The position numbers and the translations under genes are program-made. Source: JBCBKZ01 sp039026975 (GTDB lineage: Bacteria; Bacteroidota; Bacteroidia; J057). Taken from it: a DNA stretch of 27,255 nucleotides. The notes under the pieces were generated by a model. The model worked only from the letters and a program-made list of their open reading frames with translations. It was not told where the DNA came from and made no database searches. The stretch's first letter is position 1. Each line of letters begins with the position of its first letter. Below, piece after piece: positions 15,240 through 22,712 of the stretch. The DNA is taken from assembly GCA_039026975.1 (NCBI GenBank), contig JBCCLI010000034.1, positions 1-27,255 on the forward strand, given 5' to 3'.

Positions 15240-15545
15240 GATGCTTTCAGCAATTCCCGGTTTAGCAAATGGTTTAATATAGTATTCATAATCCAATAGT
15301 TACCTCTAAAAATCTCAGCTTGAATGAAGAGGAATTATGATGTATGTAGGCGGGTAGGCCGTTCCTCCACGGGTTGTGGGAGGCTTGTAGGGATGCCTTG
15401 GAGGGACAATGCATTTTTGGATACTTTTTTTGCTTTGGGAAAAAGTATCTCAGGCTGAAGGCGACGTAACACTATTAATTGATTATCAGTAAACTAACTC
15501 ATATAAAGTAGATAAAACCTAAACCGGGAATTGCTGGGATGCTTT
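15240..15545. mobile_element. MITE-like non-autonomous element with terminal inverted repeats and target duplication
   Basis: CAGCAATTCCCGGTTTAG (15248-15265) and its exact reverse complement (15519-15536) bound a 289-bp segment. Immediately outside lies the direct repeat GATGCTTT, at 15240-15247 on the left and 15538-15545 on the right. Counting one more base gives AGATGCTTT versus GGATGCTTT, a 9-bp duplication with one mismatch that abuts both ends exactly. The interior has no coding frame. It holds two hairpins, CCTCCAC/GTGGGAGG (15364-15383) and GATACTTTTT/AAAAAGTATC (15420-15449), the latter with a 10-nt loop. The structure is what established knowledge expects of a miniature inverted-repeat transposable element moved by a transposase encoded elsewhere. 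The IS family cannot be named from this window. Confidence 0.7.
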
Positions 15546-15659
15546 TCGCCTTGGCTTCAACAGGCATACCTCTAATATTAAAAGGGCAATTTGATCTCTA
15601 CAAACTGTACTGAAAAAGGGGAACCCCATTTCTGGGTAGTCCCTACTGGGGCATAAACG

Positions 15660-15684
15660 AAAAAAACCGCCCGTAAAGGCGGCT
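15660..15684 (-). terminator. Rho-independent terminator after rpsB
   Basis: Read on the minus strand, CCGCC and GGCGG form a 5-bp GC stem with a 6-nt loop, followed by a run of six or more T. On the plus strand this is A-run 15660-15666, CCGCC 15667-15671, GGCGG 15678-15682. It lies 25 nt beyond the rpsB stop and ends the rplM-rpsI-rpsB transcript. Confidence 0.8.
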
Positions 15685-15709
15685 TTATACATAGGAAAAT
15701 ATGCTTTTA

Positions 15710-16483
15710 TTATGAGGAAGCCTCTACTGCTTTCTTTTCCTCTTCACGCTTCTGTCTTTCTGCTTCCTTCTTAATTTTTTCTTCTTCGCGCTTCTTGGAT
15801 CTTTCCTGCAAGCCATCAGAAATAGCTTCTGTAATAGTCTGAATGACTAGATGGATAGATTTAGCTGCGTCATCATTGGCAGGTATCGGAAAATCTACCA
15901 GATTAGGATTACTGTTAGTATCTACCATAGCGATGGTAGGAATATTCAGCTTACGCGCCTCTGCTATTGCAATGTGTTCTTTCTTAATATCTACTACAAA
16001 TAGGGCTGAAGGTAGTCTATTTAGGTCGGCTATCCCTCCTAACACTTTTTCAAGCTTCACCTTTTCACGGGTGAACATCAGGCGTTCTTTTTTATTGATA
16101 CGATCAAAGGTGCCATCCGTCATCATCTTTTCGATGTTGTTCATATGCTTGATACTTTTTCTCACCGTAGAGAAGTTAGTAAGCATACCACCCAACCATC
16201 TTTCTGTAACGAAAGGCATATTGACAGTTTTAGCATGCGTTTCTACTATCTCTTTAGCCTGCTTCTTCGTAGCTACGAACAAAATCTTTCTGCCTGAGAC
16301 AGCTAACTGGCGAGTGGCCTTAGAGGCATCATCCAGCATACGCTTGGTTTTATTTAGGTCAATGATGTGAATGCCATTTCTCTCCATGAAAATGTATGGA
16401 GACATGTTGGGATTCCATTTTTTGCGGAGGTGTCCAAAGTGTACTCCGGCATCAAGCAGCTGTTGATAAGTAATTTCTTGCAT
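15710..16483 (-). CDS. rpsB: 30S ribosomal protein S2 (uS2)
   Basis: Structural protein of the small ribosomal subunit, needed for S1 binding and translation initiation. The 257 residues start with the classic ITYQQLLDAGVHFGHLRKKWNPNM and contain RNGIHIIDLNKT, KILFVATKKQAKEIV and RWLGGMLTNFSTVRKSI. The signature block LPSALFVVDIKKEHIAIAEA follows, with IPTIAMVDTNSNPNLVDFPI and PANDDAAKSI after it. The tail from about 230 is a Lys/Glu-rich extension (KKREEEKIKKEAERQKREEE), common in this phylum. It is the last gene of rplM-rpsI-rpsB, 18 nt after rpsI. The elongation factor gene tsf, which usually follows rpsB, is absent here; a terminator comes instead. Confidence 0.98.
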   Translation of the reverse strand: MQEITYQQLLDAGVHFGHLRKKWNPNMSPYIFMERNGIHIIDLNKTKRMLDDASKATRQLAVSGRKILFVATKKQAKEIVETHAKTVNMPFVTERWLGGMLTNFSTVRKSIKHMNNIEKMMTDGTFDRINKKERLMFTREKVKLEKVLGGIADLNRLPSALFVVDIKKEHIAIAEARKLNIPTIAMVDTNSNPNLVDFPIPANDDAAKSIHLVIQTITEAISDGLQERSKKREEEKIKKEAERQKREEEKKAVEASS

Positions 16484-16501
16484 ATTCGTAATGACCTGTC
16501 T

Positions 16502-16891
16502 TTATCTTTTGGAGAACTGCGTACTTTTTCTAGCCTTCTTCTTCCCGTACTTCTTTCTTTCCACCTTACGGGCATCTCTGGTAACAAGACCCGCTTTTTT
16601 CAGGACCGGCTTGAATTCTTCATTCGTCTCAATGAGCGCTCTTGTGATCCCTAACCTAACAGCTTCAGCCTGTCCTGTTACACCACCTCCGTACACATGT
16701 ACATTGATGTCGTATTCACCTTTACTAAGGTCAGCAACAGTGAAAGGTTCAAGAACCTTCATTTGAAGCAGGTCAAATGGGAAATATTCTGTGAACTCCC
16801 TTTTATTGATCTTAAACTCGCCTGATCCGGGCTTCAGATATACTCTGGCTATGGCTCTTTTTCTTCTACCCACAGCTACTATCTGGCTCAT
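16502..16891 (-). CDS. rpsI: 30S ribosomal protein S9 (uS9)
   Basis: Small-subunit ribosomal protein whose C-terminal tail reaches the P-site tRNA. The 129 residues begin with AVGRRKRAIARVYLKPG and contain VHVYGGGVTGQAEAVRLGI and RALIE, all S9 signatures. The chain ends with the basic tail KKARKSTQFSKR, which keeps the near-universal terminal SKR that contacts tRNA. It is 13 nt downstream of rplM and 18 nt upstream of rpsB, so all three are one transcription unit. Nothing unusual is seen. Confidence 0.98.
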   Translation of the reverse strand: MSQIVAVGRRKRAIARVYLKPGSGEFKINKREFTEYFPFDLLQMKVLEPFTVADLSKGEYDINVHVYGGGVTGQAEAVRLGITRALIETNEEFKPVLKKAGLVTRDARKVERKKYGKKKARKSTQFSKR

Positions 16892-16904
16892 AATCTCCTA
16901 TATA

Positions 16905-17354
16905 TTAGTAAGTTAATTCAAAAGTCTCAGGATTCTGAGCAGCGTGAGGATGCTCATTACCTGCATATACTCTCATGTTTCCGTATATGTGTCTGCCCAG
17001 CTTATTTCTGGGTAACATGCGCTTGACTGCATTTTCTACTAATCTCTCAGGGTGCTTAGCTAGCATTTCCTTGGCTAGGACTACACGCTGACCACCAGGA
17101 TATCCCGTATGACGGATATACTCCTTAGTATCCCACTTATTTCCTGTTAGCCTTACCTTGTCAGCATTAATAACCACTACATAGTCTCCACAGTCAGCGT
17201 GGGGCGTGAAGTAGGGCTTATGCTTTCCCCTCAGCAAATAAGCTATCTGAGAAGCAGCTCTTCCCAGGGTTTTTCCTTCCACGTCTATTACTAGCCATTT
17301 TTTCTCAATATCAGAGGCAGTAGCAGACTTAGTTATATATGTTCTTCCTAACAT
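16905..17354 (-). CDS. rplM: 50S ribosomal protein L13 (uL13)
   Basis: Large-subunit assembly protein. I place the start at the ATG at 17354 (MLGRTYITKSA), giving 149 residues, the usual length for L13. The frame stays open upstream to an ATG at 17510, but those 52 residues show no L13 homology. Landmarks are KKWLVIDVEGKTLGRAAS, IAYLLRGKHKPYFTPHADCG, GDYVVVINADKVRLTGNKW and YIRHTGYPGG. AVKRMLPRNKLGR and the MRVYAGNEHPHAAQNP ending complete the match. It is the first gene of rplM-rpsI-rpsB. A candidate promoter lies 37-70 nt upstream. Confidence 0.97.
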   Translation of the reverse strand: MLGRTYITKSATASDIEKKWLVIDVEGKTLGRAASQIAYLLRGKHKPYFTPHADCGDYVVVINADKVRLTGNKWDTKEYIRHTGYPGGQRVVLAKEMLAKHPERLVENAVKRMLPRNKLGRHIYGNMRVYAGNEHPHAAQNPETFELTY

Positions 17355-17390
17355 GAGAAGTGTATATCTATCTAGGGTATAAAATGGTCG

Positions 17391-17424
17391 TGCAAGTACG
17401 GTGTTTTTTTCGCAAAAAGCAAAA
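17391..17424 (-). promoter_or_regulatory. Candidate promoter of rplM-rpsI-rpsB
   Basis: On the minus strand TTTTG (complement of 17420-17424) is followed after 21 nt by TACTTGCA (complement of 17391-17398). The spacing fits a Bacteroidota promoter but the second box matches TAnnTTTG imperfectly. It would leave a leader of about 30 nt before the ATG at 17354 and argues against the longer rplM frame. Confidence 0.35.
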
Positions 17425-17803
17425 GACTTTCTGAATAAGTTTGTAGAAAAAGTAGGGGCTTTTACCTGGAAAATGATGCGCTCAACTCCCTCATAGTTAG
17501 CCATATGCACATGTAGAATCTGAAAGGGTATCCTTAGCAGTTATTCAGCTAAGTGTCTAATTTGAACAGACCAAGAGGATAATTTTCAGTTAGCTGACTA
17601 TTTGTGTAATTAGAAGGGTACTTTGAGTAGGGTATGCCTTGAATTTGGAAATCAAGTTTTACAGAGAATATTCCGGAGAGGGTAAAAATTGGCTTTTTCA
17701 GGTTTCGCTTTATCAAGCTAATGAGTAAATTTTAAGAATTGTTTCGTTTTACTATTTCACAGTCAATTCTCTCCTTACGATTTATCAATTACAATTAGAT
17801 CTC

Positions 17804-20671
17804 ATGCATATTAGCAAAAGGGTGATAGGTTACCTCTTATTAGGGGTAGTAGGGATGTTACTAGGTACGCATGACCTGCAGGCTTCTCATAACCTGGCAG
17901 GTCAGATTACTGCTACATTTGTAGGCAACAATACTTATGAGATTACCCTTACTACCTATACTGACCCTGCGCCTAAAGGAGTGGACAGGTGTTCTGCTAA
18001 CTTTGAGATTTGGAGTGTAGGGCCTGATCCTCAAAATATAGATAATCTGGTAGATATACCCAGGTTAAATGGGAATGAGACTACTGCACTTCCCACAGAC
18101 TGTGATCTTGCATCCCCCATCAGAATAGGAGAACCCATATATGGGACTGTCAAGAGAAATATTTACACAGTCAGGTACACCTTTCCGGGACCAGGCTGCT
18201 ATGATGTAAGATACTTTGATGTGGCTAGAAGAGAGGATGTGCTTAATATGGATAATCCTGGTGGGACTGCCTTTTATGTGGAAACCCAGATCTGTATTCC
18301 TAACCCTATAGTAGGGACTAATAGTACGCCCATCATGCTAAATGATCCCCTGGATGAAGCATGTACAGGGAAGTTGTGGACACATAATCCTGGCGGCTTT
18401 GACCCAGACGGGGATTCGCTCGCCTACTCCTTACGGCCTTCCTTCCAGTATGAACCTGCGGCTAATATTCCTCCATCTCCCACTAATGGATACAGATTTC
18501 CCGATGATAATGTATTTCAGTCAGGCCCACTGACTATAGATCCTATTACTGGAGTACTTACCTGGGATGTGCCTAATACACAGGGAACTTTTAATGTAGC
18601 ATTTGAGGTAAGAGAATATAGAAATGGCGTATTGCTGGGACGGGTCATTCGAGATATGGCCATATTTGTTAGTCCCTGTGATAATAATCCTCCTGTCATA
18701 GAGATTATCAGTGATACTTGTGTTACGGCCACTGATAGAATGGAAGTGAGCGTACTATCTTATGATCCGGATGAAACGGACAGCCTGTACCTGGAACTTA
18801 ATAATGGTGCCTTTGGCTTGAATGGGCCTTTCTCTCAGGATCTTTCTAATCCTGCCAGCATAGGAGGGATTATAGTAGATTTGGCACAGGGTAACAGAGG
18901 GTGGAATGATATTCCGGTAACTACGCTGAATAGTACCGGAGCGGTTGATACTATTAAAGGAACCATAGTATGGCAGACAGTATGTGATAATATCCGAACC
19001 CAGGAGTATCAGGTAGACTTTTTTGCCCATGATGATGACTCCTATATAAATAGTACCGCCAATGTCCGCCTGAGTGCCAACAAGGTATTTAGGATACAGG
19101 TAGTGCCCCCTCCCGCAGAAGGGCTTCAAGCCCAAAAAGGCTCACGGCAGGTGCAACTAAACTGGGCACCCTCTGTTTGTGATAATGCCTTGGGATATAG
19201 GATTTACAGGAGAATAAATTCAGCTAATTGGGAGCAGGATACCATATGCTGTGAAATGAGTCCTGAGGATGTAGGGTTTGAGTTATTAACCTATCAGGCA
19301 GGTTGGGATAATACTACCTATAATGATTCTCTCACAGGAGTACCAGAAATATTCAATAATGAAATATGCTATGTGGTAACCGCCATGTATGGAGATGTAA
19401 AGGCTCCTTTCATTCCCATTATTGAAAGCTGTGCTACAGAAGAAGTGTGTGTAGAAGTAGTCAGTGATTCTCTTTACATGACCAATGATAGTGTATCTAT
19501 TACCAGTCTGACAGGTGGAGAGATTTTCCTTAGCTGGTCTCTTCCGGATTCTATAGATAGCTTTTTCCCCCCGCCTTATACTTTCCGTCTTTTCAGAGGA
19601 GATCATGATCAGCCAGCAGAAAATGAGATAGCCACCCTTCCTTTTACGGATACTACCTTCATAGATATAGGACTGGATACGCGTTCTCAGGGATATAACT
19701 ACAGAGTAGAGGTATTTGATGCTACTAATATGCCCGTGGTTTCTAGTACAGGGGTAAATGAAGCCTCTAGTATTTACTTAACCACTATAGGAGATAATGG
19801 ATCTATCAATCTGAGTTGGGAGGAGTTTGTCCCATGGGATAATGTTAGCTATGAAGTATTCCGTTCTGTAGAGGGTTCTCCCTTCCAGTTTTTGACCAGT
19901 GTGCCGGGAACGGGTGCTACTCAGCATGGATATGTAGACCTAAATCTGGAAGATGATATTGAGTATTGCTATTTTATAAGGTCCTTTGGGTCGCATAATG
20001 TTCCTGGGATCAAGGCAGAGTTAATTAATGATTCAGAAATTTCCTGTACCATAGCGAGTGATACTTTCCCGCCTTGTAACCCATTAATGACAGCTTCAGC
20101 TGACTGTGAGACATTTACTCATACAGTCATCATTTCTAAGGTAAATGAACTCTGCGATGAAGATGGGGAGTTTATCACCCTATACTATGCGCTTTCAGAC
20201 CAAGGGCCATTTGAGCCGGTGGCTACCCTACCATACAGCTCATTTGGGGCTGATACTGTCCTGACATTTGTGTTTGATGAAAAGGACCAAAACTTCTCTG
20301 GCTGCTATGCAATAAATGCCACAGATTTACTCGGGAACGTAAGTACGCTTTCTGATCCTATCTGTCTGGAGTTCTGCCCAGGACTGGAAATGGGGAATGT
20401 ATTTTCTCCTAATAATGATGGTATCAATGACTACTTTACGCCCTTATTCTACAGAGATGTTCGCTTAAGGGATTTTAAAGTGTATGATAGATGGGGAAGG
20501 CTCTTACATACAAATATTTCTGATATAGAAGTGTTATGGAACGGAGAAGTAGATTTCAATAACAACGAGGCAGCAGATGGAGTTTACTATTACTATATGG
20601 TGTATGAGGAGCTAGGCCTCACAGAAAATGTTACCAGAGAATTAAAAGGTTGGGTTACCTTACTTAAATAA
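17804..20671 (+). CDS. Secreted multidomain protein with type B T9SS (gliding-associated) C-terminal domain
   Basis: A 955-residue exported protein, probably carried through the outer membrane by the type IX secretion system and displayed on or released from the surface. The signal peptide ends near LQA-SHN (about residue 27). The N-terminal beta-rich part (about 28-330) includes HNPGGFDPDGDSLAYSL, a DPDGDSL calcium-loop-like motif frequent in Bacteroidota adhesins. Three fibronectin type III-like units follow at about 430-545, 560-660 and 660-755 (for example VQLNWAPSVCDNALGYRIYR and GSINLSWEEF). Residues about 864-955 are the gliding motility-associated C-terminal domain. Its NVFSPNNDGINDYFTP opening, KVYDRWGRLL, ADGVYYYYMVYE and a final WVTLLK are diagnostic of type B sorting. 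It is monocistronic, with a terminator 30 nt after the stop. An adhesin or matrix role is plausible, but the ligand is unknown. Confidence 0.88.
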   Translation: MHISKRVIGYLLLGVVGMLLGTHDLQASHNLAGQITATFVGNNTYEITLTTYTDPAPKGVDRCSANFEIWSVGPDPQNIDNLVDIPRLNGNETTALPTDCDLASPIRIGEPIYGTVKRNIYTVRYTFPGPGCYDVRYFDVARREDVLNMDNPGGTAFYVETQICIPNPIVGTNSTPIMLNDPLDEACTGKLWTHNPGGFDPDGDSLAYSLRPSFQYEPAANIPPSPTNGYRFPDDNVFQSGPLTIDPITGVLTWDVPNTQGTFNVAFEVREYRNGVLLGRVIRDMAIFVSPCDNNPPVIEIISDTCVTATDRMEVSVLSYDPDETDSLYLELNNGAFGLNGPFSQDLSNPASIGGIIVDLAQGNRGWNDIPVTTLNSTGAVDTIKGTIVWQTVCDNIRTQEYQVDFFAHDDDSYINSTANVRLSANKVFRIQVVPPPAEGLQAQKGSRQVQLNWAPSVCDNALGYRIYRRINSANWEQDTICCEMSPEDVGFELLTYQAGWDNTTYNDSLTGVPEIFNNEICYVVTAMYGDVKAPFIPIIESCATEEVCVEVVSDSLYMTNDSVSITSLTGGEIFLSWSLPDSIDSFFPPPYTFRLFRGDHDQPAENEIATLPFTDTTFIDIGLDTRSQGYNYRVEVFDATNMPVVSSTGVNEASSIYLTTIGDNGSINLSWEEFVPWDNVSYEVFRSVEGSPFQFLTSVPGTGATQHGYVDLNLEDDIEYCYFIRSFGSHNVPGIKAELINDSEISCTIASDTFPPCNPLMTASADCETFTHTVIISKVNELCDEDGEFITLYYALSDQGPFEPVATLPYSSFGADTVLTFVFDEKDQNFSGCYAINATDLLGNVSTLSDPICLEFCPGLEMGNVFSPNNDGINDYFTPLFYRDVRLRDFKVYDRWGRLLHTNISDIEVLWNGEVDFNNNEAADGVYYYYMVYEELGLTENVTRELKGWVTLLK

Positions 20672-20700
20672 GAAAGCCCTCCTTTATCTGAACATATATA

Positions 20701-20732
20701 GAGCTGGCTCTGAGAGCCAGCTCAATTTTTTT
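20701..20732 (+). terminator. Rho-independent terminator between the T9SS protein gene and ribE
   Basis: GAGCTGGCT (20701-20709) pairs perfectly with AGCCAGCTC (20715-20723) around a 5-nt loop. Seven T follow at 20726-20732. Only 12 nt separate the T-run from the ribE start codon. Confidence 0.85.
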
Positions 20733-20744
20733 ACGTATAGCATT

Positions 20745-21356
20745 ATGTTTACAGGCATTATAGAAGAAGTAGCTGAAGTAGTGGCCATCTCTACTGAGGG
20801 CACCAATAAAATTTTTACCATTACGGCTCCATTCACAGAGGAAATACAGGTGGATCAGAGTATTTCGCACAATGGAACCTGCCTTACTGTTACCAGTCTA
20901 TCAGAGGTAACAGACCATCACGTAACGTATACTGTGACGGCTGTACAGGAAACCCTACAAAAAACACAGCTGAATGATTGGGAGGTAGGGAGCCTCATTA
21001 ATGTGGAAAGGTCTATGCAGGTAGGAGATAGAATTGATGGGCACTTTGTGCAAGGCCATGTGGATACTGTGGGAAAAGTTCTGGAGGTGAGAGAAGTGGG
21101 AGGTTCATGGATTTTTACTTTTTCCTTCCCGAAAGAACATGCTAACCTACTGGTAAATAAGGGCTCTATCTGTATTAACGGGGTGAGCCTAACAGTCATA
21201 GAGGCAGGGGAAGGCTCTTTTACCGTGACCATTATTCCCTATACCTTTGAGCATACAAACTTTAAGGTGCTCCAAGCAGGAATGCTCATCAACTTAGAAT
21301 TTGACATACTGGGGAAATATATAGATAAGCTTCTGGCGGCCCGACTAGAGAAATAG
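20745..21356 (+). CDS. ribE: Riboflavin synthase, alpha subunit
   Basis: Last enzyme of riboflavin synthesis: it dismutates two 6,7-dimethyl-8-ribityllumazine molecules into riboflavin and a pyrimidine. The protein has 203 residues in two homologous lumazine-binding barrels. The N-terminal MFTGIIEEV is the family signature. Barrel 1 has ISHNGTCLTVTSL, and barrel 2 has GHFVQGHVDTVGKV and the matching SICINGVSLTVIEA. The C-terminal helix GKYIDKLLAARLEK forms the trimer contact in known structures. No FMN riboswitch fits in the 73 nt upstream, which are mostly taken by a terminator. It converges on dcd, with 11 bp between the stops. The other riboflavin genes are not in the window. Confidence 0.96.
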   Translation: MFTGIIEEVAEVVAISTEGTNKIFTITAPFTEEIQVDQSISHNGTCLTVTSLSEVTDHHVTYTVTAVQETLQKTQLNDWEVGSLINVERSMQVGDRIDGHFVQGHVDTVGKVLEVREVGGSWIFTFSFPKEHANLLVNKGSICINGVSLTVIEAGEGSFTVTIIPYTFEHTNFKVLQAGMLINLEFDILGKYIDKLLAARLEK

Positions 21357-21367
21357 GAAGGTAGTCC

Positions 21368-21904
21368 CTAGAAGTTATTCTTCCACATCATGGATTCTAC
21401 AGGTTTAGTTGTACGGCTGGTATACTTGGCGTTTTTCTTATGGTTATATCTATTGAGGACATCTCCTGATACCTCAAAATAGATAAGCTGGCCTACAGGC
21501 ATACCCGCATATATTCTCACAGGTTGGGCCACTGTTATTTCTAAGGTCCAGGTATTACAGAATCCTACATCCCCTTTTCCTGCGGTGGCGTGGATGTGAA
21601 TACCTAGTCTGCCTGTACTACTCTTCCCTTCCAAGAAAGGGACATGGGCATGTGTCTCAGTATATTCTTCTGTTACGCCCAGATAAAATTCATGTGGCTT
21701 GAGCACCAGGCCCTCTGGAGGGATCTCAACCTCTTTTATCCTATTATGGGCTTTAGCATCTAGTATGGTATTCTCATATAGGGCTAAGGTTTTTCCTAGA
21801 TGGACATCATAGCTGTTGCTTCCTAGACAGTCTTTTCTGAAAGGTTCAATGACAATATTCCCTTTCTCTATTTCTTCGAGAATGATTGAATCAGATAAAA
21901 TCAT
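21368..21904 (-). CDS. dcd: dCTP deaminase
   Basis: Cytoplasmic enzyme that deaminates dCTP to dUTP, feeding dTTP synthesis. The 178 residues carry the dUTPase-like jelly-roll signatures: MILSDSIILEEIEKG at the N terminus, DCLGSNSYDVHLG, and the substrate-binding LEGKSSTGRLGI with its arginine. GDVGFCNTWTLEITV carries the catalytic-type glutamate, and IYAGMPVGQLIYF follows. Some relatives also hydrolyse dUTP to dUMP; this cannot be decided from sequence alone. It lies 103 bp downstream of the DivIVA-like gene and has its own promoter-like sequence. Nothing is missing. Confidence 0.95.
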   Translation of the reverse strand: MILSDSIILEEIEKGNIVIEPFRKDCLGSNSYDVHLGKTLALYENTILDAKAHNRIKEVEIPPEGLVLKPHEFYLGVTEEYTETHAHVPFLEGKSSTGRLGIHIHATAGKGDVGFCNTWTLEITVAQPVRIYAGMPVGQLIYFEVSGDVLNRYNHKKNAKYTSRTTKPVESMMWKNNF

Positions 21905-21959
21905 GTGATGAGCTCATAAATGGCAGAAAGGTATTCTCTATCCTACTGGGTGCAAGGCA

Positions 21960-21991
21960 CAAAAATACCTCAGTGAAAAAGAAAGATGAAA
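21960..21991 (-). promoter_or_regulatory. Bacteroidota-type promoter of dcd
   Basis: On the minus strand TATTTTTG (complement of 21960-21967) exactly matches TAnnTTTG. TTTC lies 20 nt upstream (complement of 21988-21991) and differs from TTTG by one base. The box ends 55 nt before the dcd ATG. Confidence 0.5.
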
Positions 21992-22007
21992 GAATAGGGA
22001 AAGAAAA

Positions 22008-22604
22008 TTATAATTCGTCAGCTATATCCTCAATCAGGCTTTTTGCACTTTGGCCATTCGCCTTGCCGTTAGCATGAGAGGAGTGGTCAGGCTTATCGAA
22101 GATATCATTGATAGAGTGTGAGACACCATTTTGGGGTGCTTTAGGGGCTTCTAGTTTCATGCGGTCTTCAATGCCACTGAGCCTATTGATTTGGGTATTT
22201 AGGAATACCTTTAGCTGTGTCATAATCTCATCTCTGGTGTCCATGAGTTCCAGAATGTCTGTATCTACCTTTTTCCGCTCTGAAATTCCGCTTTGGACTA
22301 TATCTCTAGCTTTAGCTTCTGCTTCCATCATTTTAAGCTCTGCCTTTTCCCGTGCGTTTTCAAGGGTAGTCTTGGAGGAAACTTCTGCCTGCATGAGGGT
22401 TTTATGCAGCATGTTTTCCACCTGTTTGAGCGTATTATAGTTAGACTGGACTTTATCAAGTTCTTCCTTCAGCTTGCGATTAGCCTCTAATTGCAGCTCG
22501 AGTGCTTTTGATACTTCCTGCAAAAACGCGTCAACCTCAACCTTATCGTACCCGCGGAACTCTCGGTTGAACGTTTGCTGTCTAATTTCTATAGGCGTAA
22601 GCAT
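22008..22604 (-). CDS. DivIVA domain-containing coiled-coil protein
   Basis: A 198-residue cytoplasmic protein. Residues 1-35 match the DivIVA lipid-binding N-terminal domain: MLTPIEIRQQTFNREFRGYD followed by KVEVDAFLQEV. Residues about 35-150 are a nearly continuous coiled coil (ALELQLEANRKLKEELDKV, ENAREKAELKMMEAEAKA). The C-terminal 45 residues are polar and low-complexity (HSSHANGKANGQSAK). DivIVA proteins bind negatively curved membranes and recruit partners in Gram-positive cells; members in Bacteroidota are known from genomes, but their role is much less clear. It is encoded between a WD40 gene upstream and dcd downstream, all on the minus strand, with about 100 bp on each side, so a tight operon is not evident. 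Confidence 0.88.
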   Translation of the reverse strand: MLTPIEIRQQTFNREFRGYDKVEVDAFLQEVSKALELQLEANRKLKEELDKVQSNYNTLKQVENMLHKTLMQAEVSSKTTLENAREKAELKMMEAEAKARDIVQSGISERKKVDTDILELMDTRDEIMTQLKVFLNTQINRLSGIEDRMKLEAPKAPQNGVSHSINDIFDKPDHSSHANGKANGQSAKSLIEDIADEL

Positions 22605-22712
22605 GATTCTATTTTTCTAGTCTCCCTGCGTTTCCTGGCTGAAAGAATTTTCCCTTAATAATGGATAATGAGCGGTTTATCTGCTGGTTAAACGTTGAGA
22701 ACTTTACATTAG

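Larger units (their letters stand above)
15022..15709. other. Long intergenic region holding the MITE-like element
   Basis: About 690 bp between the DUF6089-like gene and rpsB have no credible coding frame on either strand. Besides the MITE-like element and the degenerate repeat at 15163-15180, it contains the rpsB terminator at its right end. There is also a small GGGGAACCCC palindrome near 15617. The 15022-15160 part shows nothing I can interpret. Confidence 0.6.

Noticed and set aside
15266..15518. Coding capacity (transposase remnant) inside the MITE-like element
   Set aside because: All frames are broken by stops within short distances and none resembles a transposase.
15843..16654. Plus-strand frames across rpsB and rpsI
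   Set aside because: They are antisense shadows of unmistakable ribosomal protein genes and have no protein-like features.
17355..17510. N-terminal extension of rplM to an upstream ATG at 17510
   Set aside because: The 52 extra residues do not look like L13, the standard 149-residue length starts at 17354, and a candidate promoter lies inside the extension.
20672..20744. FMN riboswitch in front of ribE
   Set aside because: Only 73 nt are available, most of them a terminator hairpin; the conserved multi-helix RFN element does not fit.
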